Origin: DASSFG01 sp035547915
GTDB lineage: Bacteria > Planctomycetota > Planctomycetia > Pirellulales > JAICIG01
DNA length: 64,000 nt
Assembly: GCA_035547915.1 (NCBI GenBank)
Contig: DASZTS010000094.1
Span: 1-64,000, forward strand
Direction: 5' to 3'
In this document: piece after piece, positions 25,455 through 33,103 of the stretch
Numbering within the stretch: position 1 is the first letter of the stretch
Layout: each line of letters opens with the position of its first letter
Notes under the pieces: model-generated
What the model saw: only the letters and a program-made list of their open reading frames with translations
Database searches by the model: none
Told to the model about the DNA's origin: nothing
Position numbers and translations under genes: made by a program

Positions 25455-27494
25455 TCAGGGACGCGTTCGGCCGCGGGTGCGACCCTTTTTGCCGGTCGGG
25501 CGGGCCTTGTGCGGGCCCTGCGACGACGGCTGCTTGGGCCGCGCCGCATCAGGATGGTCAGCCTTGCCGAGCAGTTCGAACAAAAAGCGGCTGGGCGTCG
25601 TGGGTCGGCTCTTGCCCCACTTGTTGCGGTTCAGCGCCAGGCTCAGGGTGAGCCGGTCTCGCGCCCGCGTGACACCCACGTAACAGAGTCGCCGCTCCTC
25701 GTCGACCGCCGTCCCCTCGGCGTCGATCGACCGATGGTGCGGCAGAATCCCTTCTTCCATGCCCACCAGATAAACCTGCGGGAACTCCAGCCCCTTCGCA
25801 CTGTGCAACGTCATGAGCACGATACGATTCTTGGCGAGCTGAGTTTCCTTGTCTTGCTGGTCGTCGCGGCCGACGAGCGCCGCGTCTTCCAAAAAGCCGG
25901 CCAGTGTCGGCTCGTCGGCCCGCTGCTCGTAGCTGGCTAGCGAATTGACAAACTCTTCGACCGTGTTCCAACGGGCGAGTTGCTCGGTCGGTTCCTTGTA
26001 TTGGCGATCGATCTCGGCCTGATAGCCGACCGTGTGAATCAGGTTCGCCGCCAGTTCGGCCAAGTTTCCGCCGGACAGGCGCCGCTGAAAATCGCGAATC
26101 AGGTTGAGGAAAGTGGTCACCGCCTGCGCCGTCGCCTCGGGCAGGGCGGCCAAGGCTGCGTTCGGCGCTGGCTCGTTCAACACTTCCCACAGCGGCCGCC
26201 CCTGCGAAACGGCGCGGGCCAAGAGCCCCTCGACGGCCCGCTGGCCGATGCCGCGCGCCGGCGTATTGATGATCCGCAACAACGACACCTCGTCGCGCGG
26301 ATGGACCAGCACGCGCAGGTAGGCCAGCATATCGCGCACCTCTTTGCGATCGTAAAATGACATGCCGCCGATGAGCGTGTAGGGGAGCTTGACCCGCCGC
26401 AGTTCCTGTTCAAAGGCCCGTGGCTGCTCGTTGGTGCGAAACAGAATGGCAAAGTCGCGCGGTTCGGCGATGCGGCGGAAGATCTGCGAGCGGATCTCTT
26501 CGACCACCTGGTTGGCCTCGGTCGCCTCGTCAGGGTATTGCAGCACACGAGGCGCTTCTCCTTCCTCGCGAAAGGCCCGCAATACCTTGTCGTGACGCAC
26601 GCGGTTGAAGACGATCAGCCGGTTGGCCATCGCCAGGATTGCGCCGATGGAGCGATAGTTGTCTTCCAGCCGCACAACCGTCGCCTCGGGCCAGTCTCGC
26701 TGGAAGCGCAGGATATGTGCCACCTCGGCCCCGCGCCAGCCGTAGATCGATTGATCGTCGTCGCCCACCACGCACAGGTTGCGGTGCGGCGCGGCCAGTC
26801 CTTTGACGATGCGATACTGGGCCGAGTTGGTGTCTTGGTATTCGTCGATGAGCAGGTGGTCGAAACGGCCCGCCTCGGCGGCCAGCACGTCGGGATGCGT
26901 CGCGAACAGTTCTTCGGTGCATAAAAGCAGATCGTCGAAATCGACCGCCCCGGCCGTCTTGAGTGAGCGCTGGTAACGTCGATAGGCCATGGCGGCCAGA
27001 TGTTCCTTGTCGGTGGCGGCGATGGCGGCAGCTTCGGCCGGGCGGATGGCCGCCGTCTTCCAGCGGCTGATGATATTGATGAGATCGCTCGGCCTTAACA
27101 CCGCCCCCTCTACGCGAATATCGCGCAGCGCCGCGCGGGCCACGCTCTCCTGGTCGCCCCGGTCGTAGATGGCGAATTCGGCGGGGTAGCCCAGCCGTGT
27201 GATGTGCCGCTTGAGGATGCGCACACAGAGCGAGTGAAAGGTGGAGATTTCGGGCTTTTTCTCCCCCTTACGGCGTTTGCCGAGCAGGGCGGCGGCCCGC
27301 TCTTGCATCTCGCCGGCCGCCTTGTTGGTGAACGTCACGGCCAGGATGCGGTCGGGGGGCGTGCGGTGTTTGATCAACTCGGCGATGCGGAAAGTGACCA
27401 CACGGGTCTTGCCCGTACCGGCCCCCGCCAGCACGAGCAGGGGGCCCGAGAGGGTGTGAACCGCTACGCGTTGGGCATCGTTGAGTCCTGCCAT
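25455..27494 (-). CDS. UvrD/Rep-family superfamily 1 DNA helicase
   Basis: 679 aa from the ATG at 27494. The order of SF1A motifs is complete: motif I AGAGTGKTRVV near residue 24, Ia AVTFTNKAA, motif II IDEYQDTN, motif III VVGDDDQSIYGWRGA, motif V and motif VI VGVTRARDRL near the C-terminus. The C-terminal tail is short and basic. These 3'-5' helicases work in nucleotide excision and mismatch repair or replication restart; PcrA, UvrD and Rep cannot be told apart here. The gene ends 107 bp before deoC on the same strand. Confidence 0.94.
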   Translation of the reverse strand: MAGLNDAQRVAVHTLSGPLLVLAGAGTGKTRVVTFRIAELIKHRTPPDRILAVTFTNKAAGEMQERAAALLGKRRKGEKKPEISTFHSLCVRILKRHITRLGYPAEFAIYDRGDQESVARAALRDIRVEGAVLRPSDLINIISRWKTAAIRPAEAAAIAATDKEHLAAMAYRRYQRSLKTAGAVDFDDLLLCTEELFATHPDVLAAEAGRFDHLLIDEYQDTNSAQYRIVKGLAAPHRNLCVVGDDDQSIYGWRGAEVAHILRFQRDWPEATVVRLEDNYRSIGAILAMANRLIVFNRVRHDKVLRAFREEGEAPRVLQYPDEATEANQVVEEIRSQIFRRIAEPRDFAILFRTNEQPRAFEQELRRVKLPYTLIGGMSFYDRKEVRDMLAYLRVLVHPRDEVSLLRIINTPARGIGQRAVEGLLARAVSQGRPLWEVLNEPAPNAALAALPEATAQAVTTFLNLIRDFQRRLSGGNLAELAANLIHTVGYQAEIDRQYKEPTEQLARWNTVEEFVNSLASYEQRADEPTLAGFLEDAALVGRDDQQDKETQLAKNRIVLMTLHSAKGLEFPQVYLVGMEEGILPHHRSIDAEGTAVDEERRLCYVGVTRARDRLTLSLALNRNKWGKSRPTTPSRFLFELLGKADHPDAARPKQPSSQGPHKARPTGKKGRTRGRTRP

Positions 27495-27735
27495 GGAGTG
27501 CGAGATCGTAGCCTTTGCCGTCAAACGGGGCAATCATCCCCGCTACCGGCAGGTGCCTTTCCGTCCGCCGGGTAAGCCCCCAAGCAGCGGGTTTCGGGCT
27601 CGTAAGCCGCAGCGTTGTTAAATTCGCCCATCTTTTTTTCCCACGCCCCGCTTGGAGTCGCCTCATTTTGGCGCCTATCACCCGATGACGTAGAGTTTTG
27701 CGGAGTGATTCCAAGTCCTTCCAGGTCTGCATACC

Positions 27736-29427
27736 TTGCTCCCCCTTACCACCACTTCATCGGATGTCGCCCTGGGCGATCCCGGCATCGCAGCGCGGGC
27801 CGAATTGCCCGCCGCCTCGCCGGCCGCGCGGCACGACTCGCTGTGCGGACTGCTGGACGACTTGCAGCGGTGGTTTTGTACCGAATTCTCCGTCATCGAC
27901 GGCCAAACGGGCGAAATCGTCCACAGCCCGCCGCAACATCGGCGCATCGAATGGCAGTCTCGGGCGGAGCTTTGCCGCGAAGTGGCCCGCCGCGGTAACC
28001 CCGAAATCATCGACGAAAACGATCCGTGGCTGCTGCTTGCCATCCCGTTGGTTCAGCGGACGAGATCGCTCGTAGCCGTGGGGGCCTTCCTTTCGCGCCC
28101 GGCGACCGAGCCTCGCGACATCGCCCGCGTGGCCGATCTGCTGGGCGTGGGTCAGCCATCGGCCAGCGATTGGGTCGGCCGGCAGCGTCCGGCGGACGCC
28201 GAGTTGTTGGCCCGGCTGGCGGGGGTCGCCTGCGATAATCTGGCCGCCCACGAGCAGATCGAGCAGCTCGAAAACGAAGTCGAGAAGCTCTCGACGCACC
28301 TGGGGGCGACGTTCGAAGAGATCAGCCTGTTGTACCGGCTGACACACAACCTCAAGCTATCGAGCAACGACGAAGAGTTGGGTCAGCGGGCGCTGGAATG
28401 GCTGTCGGAGGTCGTGCCGGCCGAAACATTCGCCTTGCAACTCGTGGCCACGGTGGGGGCCGACCTGCCGGCCACCGACTCGCGCTCGCAGCCCGTGCTA
28501 CTGACGTTCGGCGATTGCGAGCTGACGGCCGACGAGTTCACCTCGCTCGTGCATGAACTGGAACTGCGGCCCGAAAGCCGCCCGGTGGTGCTCAACCACG
28601 TGCAGAAAGAGAATTTCGGTTGGCGGTTTCCCGGTGTGCGCGAGCTGGTAATCGTGCCGGTGGCCGAGGGCGAACGCTTGTTCGGCTGGCTGGCGGTCAT
28701 CAACCACTGCGGCTCGGGCGAGTTCGGCACGGCGGAGGGGAGCCTGCTCAGTTCGGTCGGCGCGATGCTGGGCATCCACAGCGGCAACATCGACCTCTAT
28801 CGCCAGCAGGCCGATCTGTTCGTCGGCGTGGTGAAGGCCATGAGCTCGGCCATCGACGCCAAGGACCCCTACACGCGCGGCCACAGCGACCGCGTGGCCC
28901 GGGTGGCGGTGCGGCTGGCGCAAGAGCTGGGCTGCGACAGCGAAACGATCAAGACCATCTATTTCTCCGGACTTCTTCACGATATCGGCAAGATCGGCAT
29001 CAACGAAGACGTGCTGCGGAAGCCGGGCAAGCTGACCCCCGAAGAATTCGAACACATCAAGACACACGTGCTGATCGGCTACCGCATTTTGGCCGACCTG
29101 CGCAGCGTATCGCCCATGCTGCCAGTCGTGTTGCACCATCATGAGTCGTGGGACGGTTCGGGCTATCCGCACGGGCTGGCAGGGGAAGACATTCCCTATC
29201 TGGCTCGTATCGTGGCCGTGGCCGACTCGTACGACGCCATGGCCAGCGATCGCCCCTATCGTTCGGGCATGGCCGACGAGCGGCTCGACGAGATCATCCG
29301 CGCCGGCGCCGGTCAGCAGTGGGACGCGAACGTTGTGAAGGCCTTCTTCCGCGCCCGCGACGACATTCGCGCCATCTCGGGGCGTGGCCCGGCGACGTCC
29401 GAGCCGCTCGAGAAGCAGTGGCTGTAA
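27736..29427 (+). CDS. GAF-type sensor with HD-GYP phosphodiesterase domain
   Basis: 563 aa, starting at a TTG. An N-terminal sensor-like region covers about 1-180, a predicted coiled coil with LENEVEKL near 180-205, and a GAF-like region about 205-365. The HD-GYP domain fills about 370-550: HSDRVAR near 382, HDIGKIG near 415 and HHESWDGSGYP near 468-478, with all metal ligands and the GYP-type loop (GSGYP) present. Such proteins usually hydrolyse cyclic di-GMP. No signal peptide or membrane helix is seen, so it is probably a cytosolic sensor. Confidence 0.9.
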   Translation: MLPLTTTSSDVALGDPGIAARAELPAASPAARHDSLCGLLDDLQRWFCTEFSVIDGQTGEIVHSPPQHRRIEWQSRAELCREVARRGNPEIIDENDPWLLLAIPLVQRTRSLVAVGAFLSRPATEPRDIARVADLLGVGQPSASDWVGRQRPADAELLARLAGVACDNLAAHEQIEQLENEVEKLSTHLGATFEEISLLYRLTHNLKLSSNDEELGQRALEWLSEVVPAETFALQLVATVGADLPATDSRSQPVLLTFGDCELTADEFTSLVHELELRPESRPVVLNHVQKENFGWRFPGVRELVIVPVAEGERLFGWLAVINHCGSGEFGTAEGSLLSSVGAMLGIHSGNIDLYRQQADLFVGVVKAMSSAIDAKDPYTRGHSDRVARVAVRLAQELGCDSETIKTIYFSGLLHDIGKIGINEDVLRKPGKLTPEEFEHIKTHVLIGYRILADLRSVSPMLPVVLHHHESWDGSGYPHGLAGEDIPYLARIVAVADSYDAMASDRPYRSGMADERLDEIIRAGAGQQWDANVVKAFFRARDDIRAISGRGPATSEPLEKQWL

Positions 29428-29531
29428 AAGCCCCTGCGAACGCTGGCTGCGGCACGGCGGCAGACACTCGGTTCTCTCATGTGGGCCGTTTGAAACGGTG
29501 ACATGCCTGATCCTACGTGCTACAAAGGGCC

Positions 29532-30020
29532 ATGGCCCGCGAAGAGAACGAGCGCGAAGACCTGTTGACGGAAGCGACGGCTCTCGTCGAACGCGCCGAA
29601 TTGGAAATGGCCGGCCTGGCCGGGCCGGTGGTGTTCGGCTTTCGCCGGGACGGCGCGGCGAGTGTTTTTTTCGGCAGCGATCCGGCCTACCACTTCAACG
29701 CGTGCCAGGAACTCCGCCGAGCGTTCGTCGCCGGCCTGCTGTTCAAGACCGAGCGGGCCGGGTTGGTGTCGCTCACGCGCCGGCGCGTACCCGGCGAGGT
29801 GCAAATGCTGAGGCACGAACTGAACGAGCGGGAGACGGGCGACTTCCTCGCCGAGTTGGTGCGGCGACTCGAAGCTCTGCGTTCGGCGCTAGCGAGCGGC
29901 GATTTTCGTCTCACCGGACAGGTTCCCGCCTCGGCCGACGTGGTGGATCGACTGCGAGTTTGGTTGGATGGGCTGACTTTGCCGCCGCCCCTGGCCGCGT
30001 CACCCCGTGCCGGAAAGTAG
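29532..30020 (+). CDS. Conserved hypothetical protein
   Basis: 162 aa, cytosolic, family not recognised. The ATG at 29532 follows AAAGGG. The sequence is helical and charged, with a central GPVVFGFRRDGAASVFFG segment and PAYHFNACQELRRAF that look like a conserved core. It follows the HD-GYP gene by 104 bp on the same strand and may be cotranscribed. Confidence 0.6.
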   Translation: MAREENEREDLLTEATALVERAELEMAGLAGPVVFGFRRDGAASVFFGSDPAYHFNACQELRRAFVAGLLFKTERAGLVSLTRRRVPGEVQMLRHELNERETGDFLAELVRRLEALRSALASGDFRLTGQVPASADVVDRLRVWLDGLTLPPPLAASPRAGK

Positions 30021-30042
30021 CCGACGTTGTACGTCGTCCAGA

Positions 30043-30071
30043 TTGACAAGCCGCGACGGGCGGTCGACAAT
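30043..30071 (+). promoter_or_regulatory. Sigma-70-type promoter candidate
   Basis: A perfect TTGACA at 30043-30048 and GACAAT at 30066-30071 (four of six) are separated by 17 nt. The predicted start would leave a leader of about 45-50 nt before the ATG at 30125. Confidence 0.4.
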
Positions 30072-30124
30072 TTGCCGCACGTCGGGGCAATACGTTCTTT
30101 TCAGAAATCCCGGGAAACCTTCCG

Positions 30125-30790
30125 ATGTCCGCCGATCCGAATGCTGCCGGCCCTTACGAGCCCCAATCGCCACCCCCATCGAGCGGCGGCTCCAAAGTCT
30201 GGTTGTACCTGGGCATCGGCTGCGTGGGGATGCTGGTGCTGTGCTGTGGTGGCGGCGCCATCGGGTTTTACTTCATTGGCAAAAGCGCCTTTCAGATCAC
30301 GCAAGTCCCGGCAGACGTCCTAGAACAAAGCGCCCAGATCGCCGAGTTCGACGTCCCCGAAGGTTTTGAGCCCCAAACGGCTGTCACTGTGAAGGTGCCC
30401 TTCACCGGTCAGAAGTTCATGACGATGGTCGTCTACACGCCATCCGACAACCAAGGCGGGATTTTCCTGATGGGCATGGGACAAATGGCCGGCAATGCGG
30501 ATCCGGAGGTGATGAAGTTGCAAATGGAGCAACAGATGAAGCAGCAGGGGCAGGGGCAGCAGACAAAACAATTGACCGTGCTCGATACCCGAGAAGTGCA
30601 AGTCGAGATTCGCGGTAAACCGGCGACCTTCAAAATTCAAAAGGCGGAAGATCCGAACTCCAAGCAGCAATTCGTACAGATCTTGGGAGGCTTTGACGGC
30701 AAGGAAGGGCCGGTCATGTTCTTCGGCCAGATCAAGGCCGACGATTTTTCGGAAGAGGATGCCGAGGCGATGGTCCGGTCGATCAAGTAG
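30125..30790 (+). CDS. Membrane-anchored planctomycete hypothetical protein
   Basis: 221 aa. A Pro/Ser-rich cytosolic start is followed by one membrane helix at about 25-50 (LYLGIGCVGMLVLCCGGGAIGFYFIG), and then a soluble domain with a Gln/Met-rich helix (KLQMEQQMKQQGQGQQ, about 130-150) flanked by beta-rich segments. The family is not recognised, though the layout of proline-rich leader, helix with CCG and beta domain is frequent in planctomycetes. A promoter candidate lies upstream. It converges with the FGE-like gene 48 bp away. Confidence 0.7.
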   Translation: MSADPNAAGPYEPQSPPPSSGGSKVWLYLGIGCVGMLVLCCGGGAIGFYFIGKSAFQITQVPADVLEQSAQIAEFDVPEGFEPQTAVTVKVPFTGQKFMTMVVYTPSDNQGGIFLMGMGQMAGNADPEVMKLQMEQQMKQQGQGQQTKQLTVLDTREVQVEIRGKPATFKIQKAEDPNSKQQFVQILGGFDGKEGPVMFFGQIKADDFSEEDAEAMVRSIK

Positions 30791-30838
30791 GCCGGACCTT
30801 ACGACCGCTCACGGCGAGGTCTGAACGCGCACCGATCG

Positions 30839-31894
30839 TCATCGAGGAGCTGCCGTCTCCGCATTGTTCGTGCTTTGCTCTTCACGTTTTTCGCCGCCCG
30901 GCGCGTCGAGTGCGCAACGCAGCCCACTCCCTTCGTCGCGCAGGTTGGTCGCTCCCGCCATGCGGTAGGTGATGTGGTACGGCACCATGTGGCCGATCCG
31001 CCAGCAGTAGCCGCGGCCGCAATGCAGGCCGCGCGATTCATCCATGAAACTGGCCGTCCATTCGGCTGCGTTGCCCAGCATGTGGAACAACCCGAACGGG
31101 CTTTGCCCCTCCGGCATCGAGTCGACCGGCAGCAGCGTGCGCGGATTCCCCGGTGACGGTCCCCAATTGCACAACCGGTCGTCCCAACTATCGCCCCACG
31201 GATATTCACGGCCGTCGGTGCCGCGGGCGGCCTTCTCCCATTCCTGTTCGCTGGGAAGCCGCTTGCCGACCCAACCGGCATACGCCCACACATCCCAATA
31301 ATCGAGGCCGACCACCGGATAACGCGGATCGGTCAGGTCGGGGCGGCCCCAATCGAGCGGAGTGTGATCCTTGCCGGGCAGTTCCTTGGGATGGCAGTGT
31401 GAATGATCGCCCGTCTCGCGCACGTAGCGCAGGAACTCGGCATACTCGCCTTGCGAGACCTCGTAACGGTCGATGTAAAACGCCGGCAGGTCGATCTCTT
31501 CCTTCGCTTCGCCGAAGAGAAATGCCCCCGCCGGGATGAGCACCATGTTGGCCGTCGGGTCCGCTGGGGGCGAAGGGAGCGGCCCCTTCACGTCGGCCAG
31601 GTCGACGAACGGGGCCGGCGGCTTGGATCGCGAGCGCCCCGACGGTAACTGCCCGACGTCGACGCCCATTGCGCCTTGCACAGCGCCTTCTGCGGGAGGC
31701 GCGGCCACCTGCCTCTCGGGCGGCGCCGTGTCTCGACCGCCGTCGGCAACCGGTTGCGCCTGCCGCAGATACCACGCCAGCGCTACGACGAGCAACACGG
31801 GTATCGCCAACAGCGCCAGCAGCACCGGCGGTGCACCTTGGTCGCCGGCACCCTTACGCCGCCCGCGCCGAGCCTGCGGCAGATCACCGCTCAT
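30839..31894 (-). CDS. Membrane-anchored FGE-sulfatase-fold (SUMF1) protein
   Basis: 351 aa. An N-terminal helix at about 24-43 anchors the protein, then a linker, then the FGE fold from about 115: NMVLIPAGAFLFGEA, YIDRYEVSQGEYAEFLRY, RLPSEQEWEKAARG, the EYPWGDSW block and GLRCAL near the end. Copper-dependent formylglycine-generating enzymes use two cysteines five residues apart. Here CGRGYC near residue 300 has that spacing, but the local alignment is ambiguous and many members of the fold are not FGEs. It could mature the window's sulfatase or act as a binding module. Confidence 0.85.
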   Translation of the reverse strand: MSGDLPQARRGRRKGAGDQGAPPVLLALLAIPVLLVVALAWYLRQAQPVADGGRDTAPPERQVAAPPAEGAVQGAMGVDVGQLPSGRSRSKPPAPFVDLADVKGPLPSPPADPTANMVLIPAGAFLFGEAKEEIDLPAFYIDRYEVSQGEYAEFLRYVRETGDHSHCHPKELPGKDHTPLDWGRPDLTDPRYPVVGLDYWDVWAYAGWVGKRLPSEQEWEKAARGTDGREYPWGDSWDDRLCNWGPSPGNPRTLLPVDSMPEGQSPFGLFHMLGNAAEWTASFMDESRGLHCGRGYCWRIGHMVPYHITYRMAGATNLRDEGSGLRCALDAPGGEKREEQSTNNAETAAPR

Positions 31895-31907
31895 CGGACC
31901 AACCCGG

Positions 31908-32366
31908 TCATTTCTGTGGGCTGTTCGCGTCGGTGTCGAACACGCGGACCTTGGCCCAGGTCTCTTTGTTCTCGTCGATGAACTTCAGGTGCTTGGGAGC
32001 CGTTTGGTAGGCGTCGTGGCTCGCCCGGTCCTTGAAGATCACGTGCAGCCCGACGTCCCAATCGCGATCGTTCACCGGACGATCGAGGTCCGACACGACG
32101 CCGGCCGCGTAAAACACCGTGCCCGGGTGGTCAGCCAGATACTTGTCGCACGAGTCGACCAGCTTCTTGCGGTTGGCGGCGTTCGATTCCTTGAGCGAGA
32201 AAAAGACGTTGTGGACGAGCAGCATGTTCTTTCCTTCGGCGTTGGCGGCACGGGCGGTCGAAAATTGTACGGCGGTCAGGGCCAGTCCACCCGCCACGCA
32301 CGCGGCGGCGGCTGCCCAACGCAGCGCGGTCGAACTGAACCAGGTACGGGTGATGCGTGTGGTCAT
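31908..32366 (-). CDS. Exported Dabb (stress-responsive alpha/beta-barrel) protein
   Basis: 152 aa from the ATG at 32366, which has a strong GGGAGGA site. A signal peptide (hydrophobic about 13-35, then ARAA) precedes a Dabb domain of about 95 residues with the characteristic opening MLLVHNVFFSLKES and a DVGLHVIFKDRASHDAY strand-helix. Dabb domains dimerise; the function of exported versions is unknown. It lies 13 bp upstream of the FGE-like gene and 125 bp downstream of ndk. Confidence 0.85.
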   Translation of the reverse strand: MTTRITRTWFSSTALRWAAAAACVAGGLALTAVQFSTARAANAEGKNMLLVHNVFFSLKESNAANRKKLVDSCDKYLADHPGTVFYAAGVVSDLDRPVNDRDWDVGLHVIFKDRASHDAYQTAPKHLKFIDENKETWAKVRVFDTDANSPQK

Positions 32367-32491
32367 CGAATCCTCCCAAAAAGTCTCGTTGTCGGTCGAC
32401 GTTGAAAAAGGGTGGCCACCGGCATTGTGCTCGGCTCGGTCGGACTTGGCAACGGTAACCAAGCCGCTGCTGATCGGCCCGCCCATCGAAC

Positions 32492-32953
32492 CTACTTCTC
32501 GTCCGGTGCGCGGAACCAGGGCGTGAGCGTCGGTTCATACGAGCAGATCTCTTCATTCTTGAAATAGAGCCCGATCTCGCGTGTGGCCGCCTCGGGCCCG
32601 TCGGAAGCATGCACCAGGTTCATCTGCCGGCTCGAACTGAAGTCGCCACGAATCGTGCCGGCCGCCGCCTTCAGGCCGCTCGTCGCGCCGAGCATGTCGC
32701 GCACCACACGGATGGCCTCCAAGCCCTCGATGATGGCCGCCACCACCGGCCCTCCGGTGATGAACGCCTCCAAGGCTGGATAGAAAGGTTTCGATACGTG
32801 CTCGGCATAGTGCCGCTTGGCCAGGTCGGGCGAGATACGGATCAGTTTCATCGCGACCAGGTTCAAGCCCTTGTCTTCGAAGCGGCCGAGAATGCGGCCC
32901 ACGAGCCGGCGCTCGACGCAGTCGGGCTTAAGCAGGATGAGTGTGCGTTCCAT
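32492..32953 (-). CDS. ndk: Nucleoside diphosphate kinase
   Basis: 153 aa. The phosphate-carrying histidine is His115 in NLVHASDGPEAA, with the usual Gly after His replaced by Ala. ERTLILLKPD at the start and GRILGRFEDKGL are diagnostic. The enzyme transfers gamma-phosphate between nucleoside di- and triphosphates in the cytosol. A dispersed repeat occupies most of the gap between this start and the sucA stop. Confidence 0.96.
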   Translation of the reverse strand: MERTLILLKPDCVERRLVGRILGRFEDKGLNLVAMKLIRISPDLAKRHYAEHVSKPFYPALEAFITGGPVVAAIIEGLEAIRVVRDMLGATSGLKAAAGTIRGDFSSSRQMNLVHASDGPEAATREIGLYFKNEEICSYEPTLTPWFRAPDEK

Positions 32954-33005
32954 TCAAATTCTCCAAAATCGAATATTCAAGATTCAAAAATTCGTGCGAC
33001 GGAAG

Positions 33006-33084
33006 TTTAGAGCAACCGACAAACGGGATCGAGCTCCACAAAAAATCGGCGTTTCAAACTTCCGAATTCTTCGAGCCGCTCTTA
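33006..33084. repeat. Dispersed element, long type, copy 2
   Basis: 33006-33056 matches 5791-5841 (see copy 1), and AGCCGCTCTTA closes the element at 33074-33084. This copy is 79 bp, 29 bp shorter than copy 1, the difference lying between the conserved blocks. It sits 52 nt upstream of the ndk start and 19 nt after the sucA stop. Confidence 0.7.
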
Positions 33085-33103
33085 GCGTTGTCGACGCCAA
33101 ACA

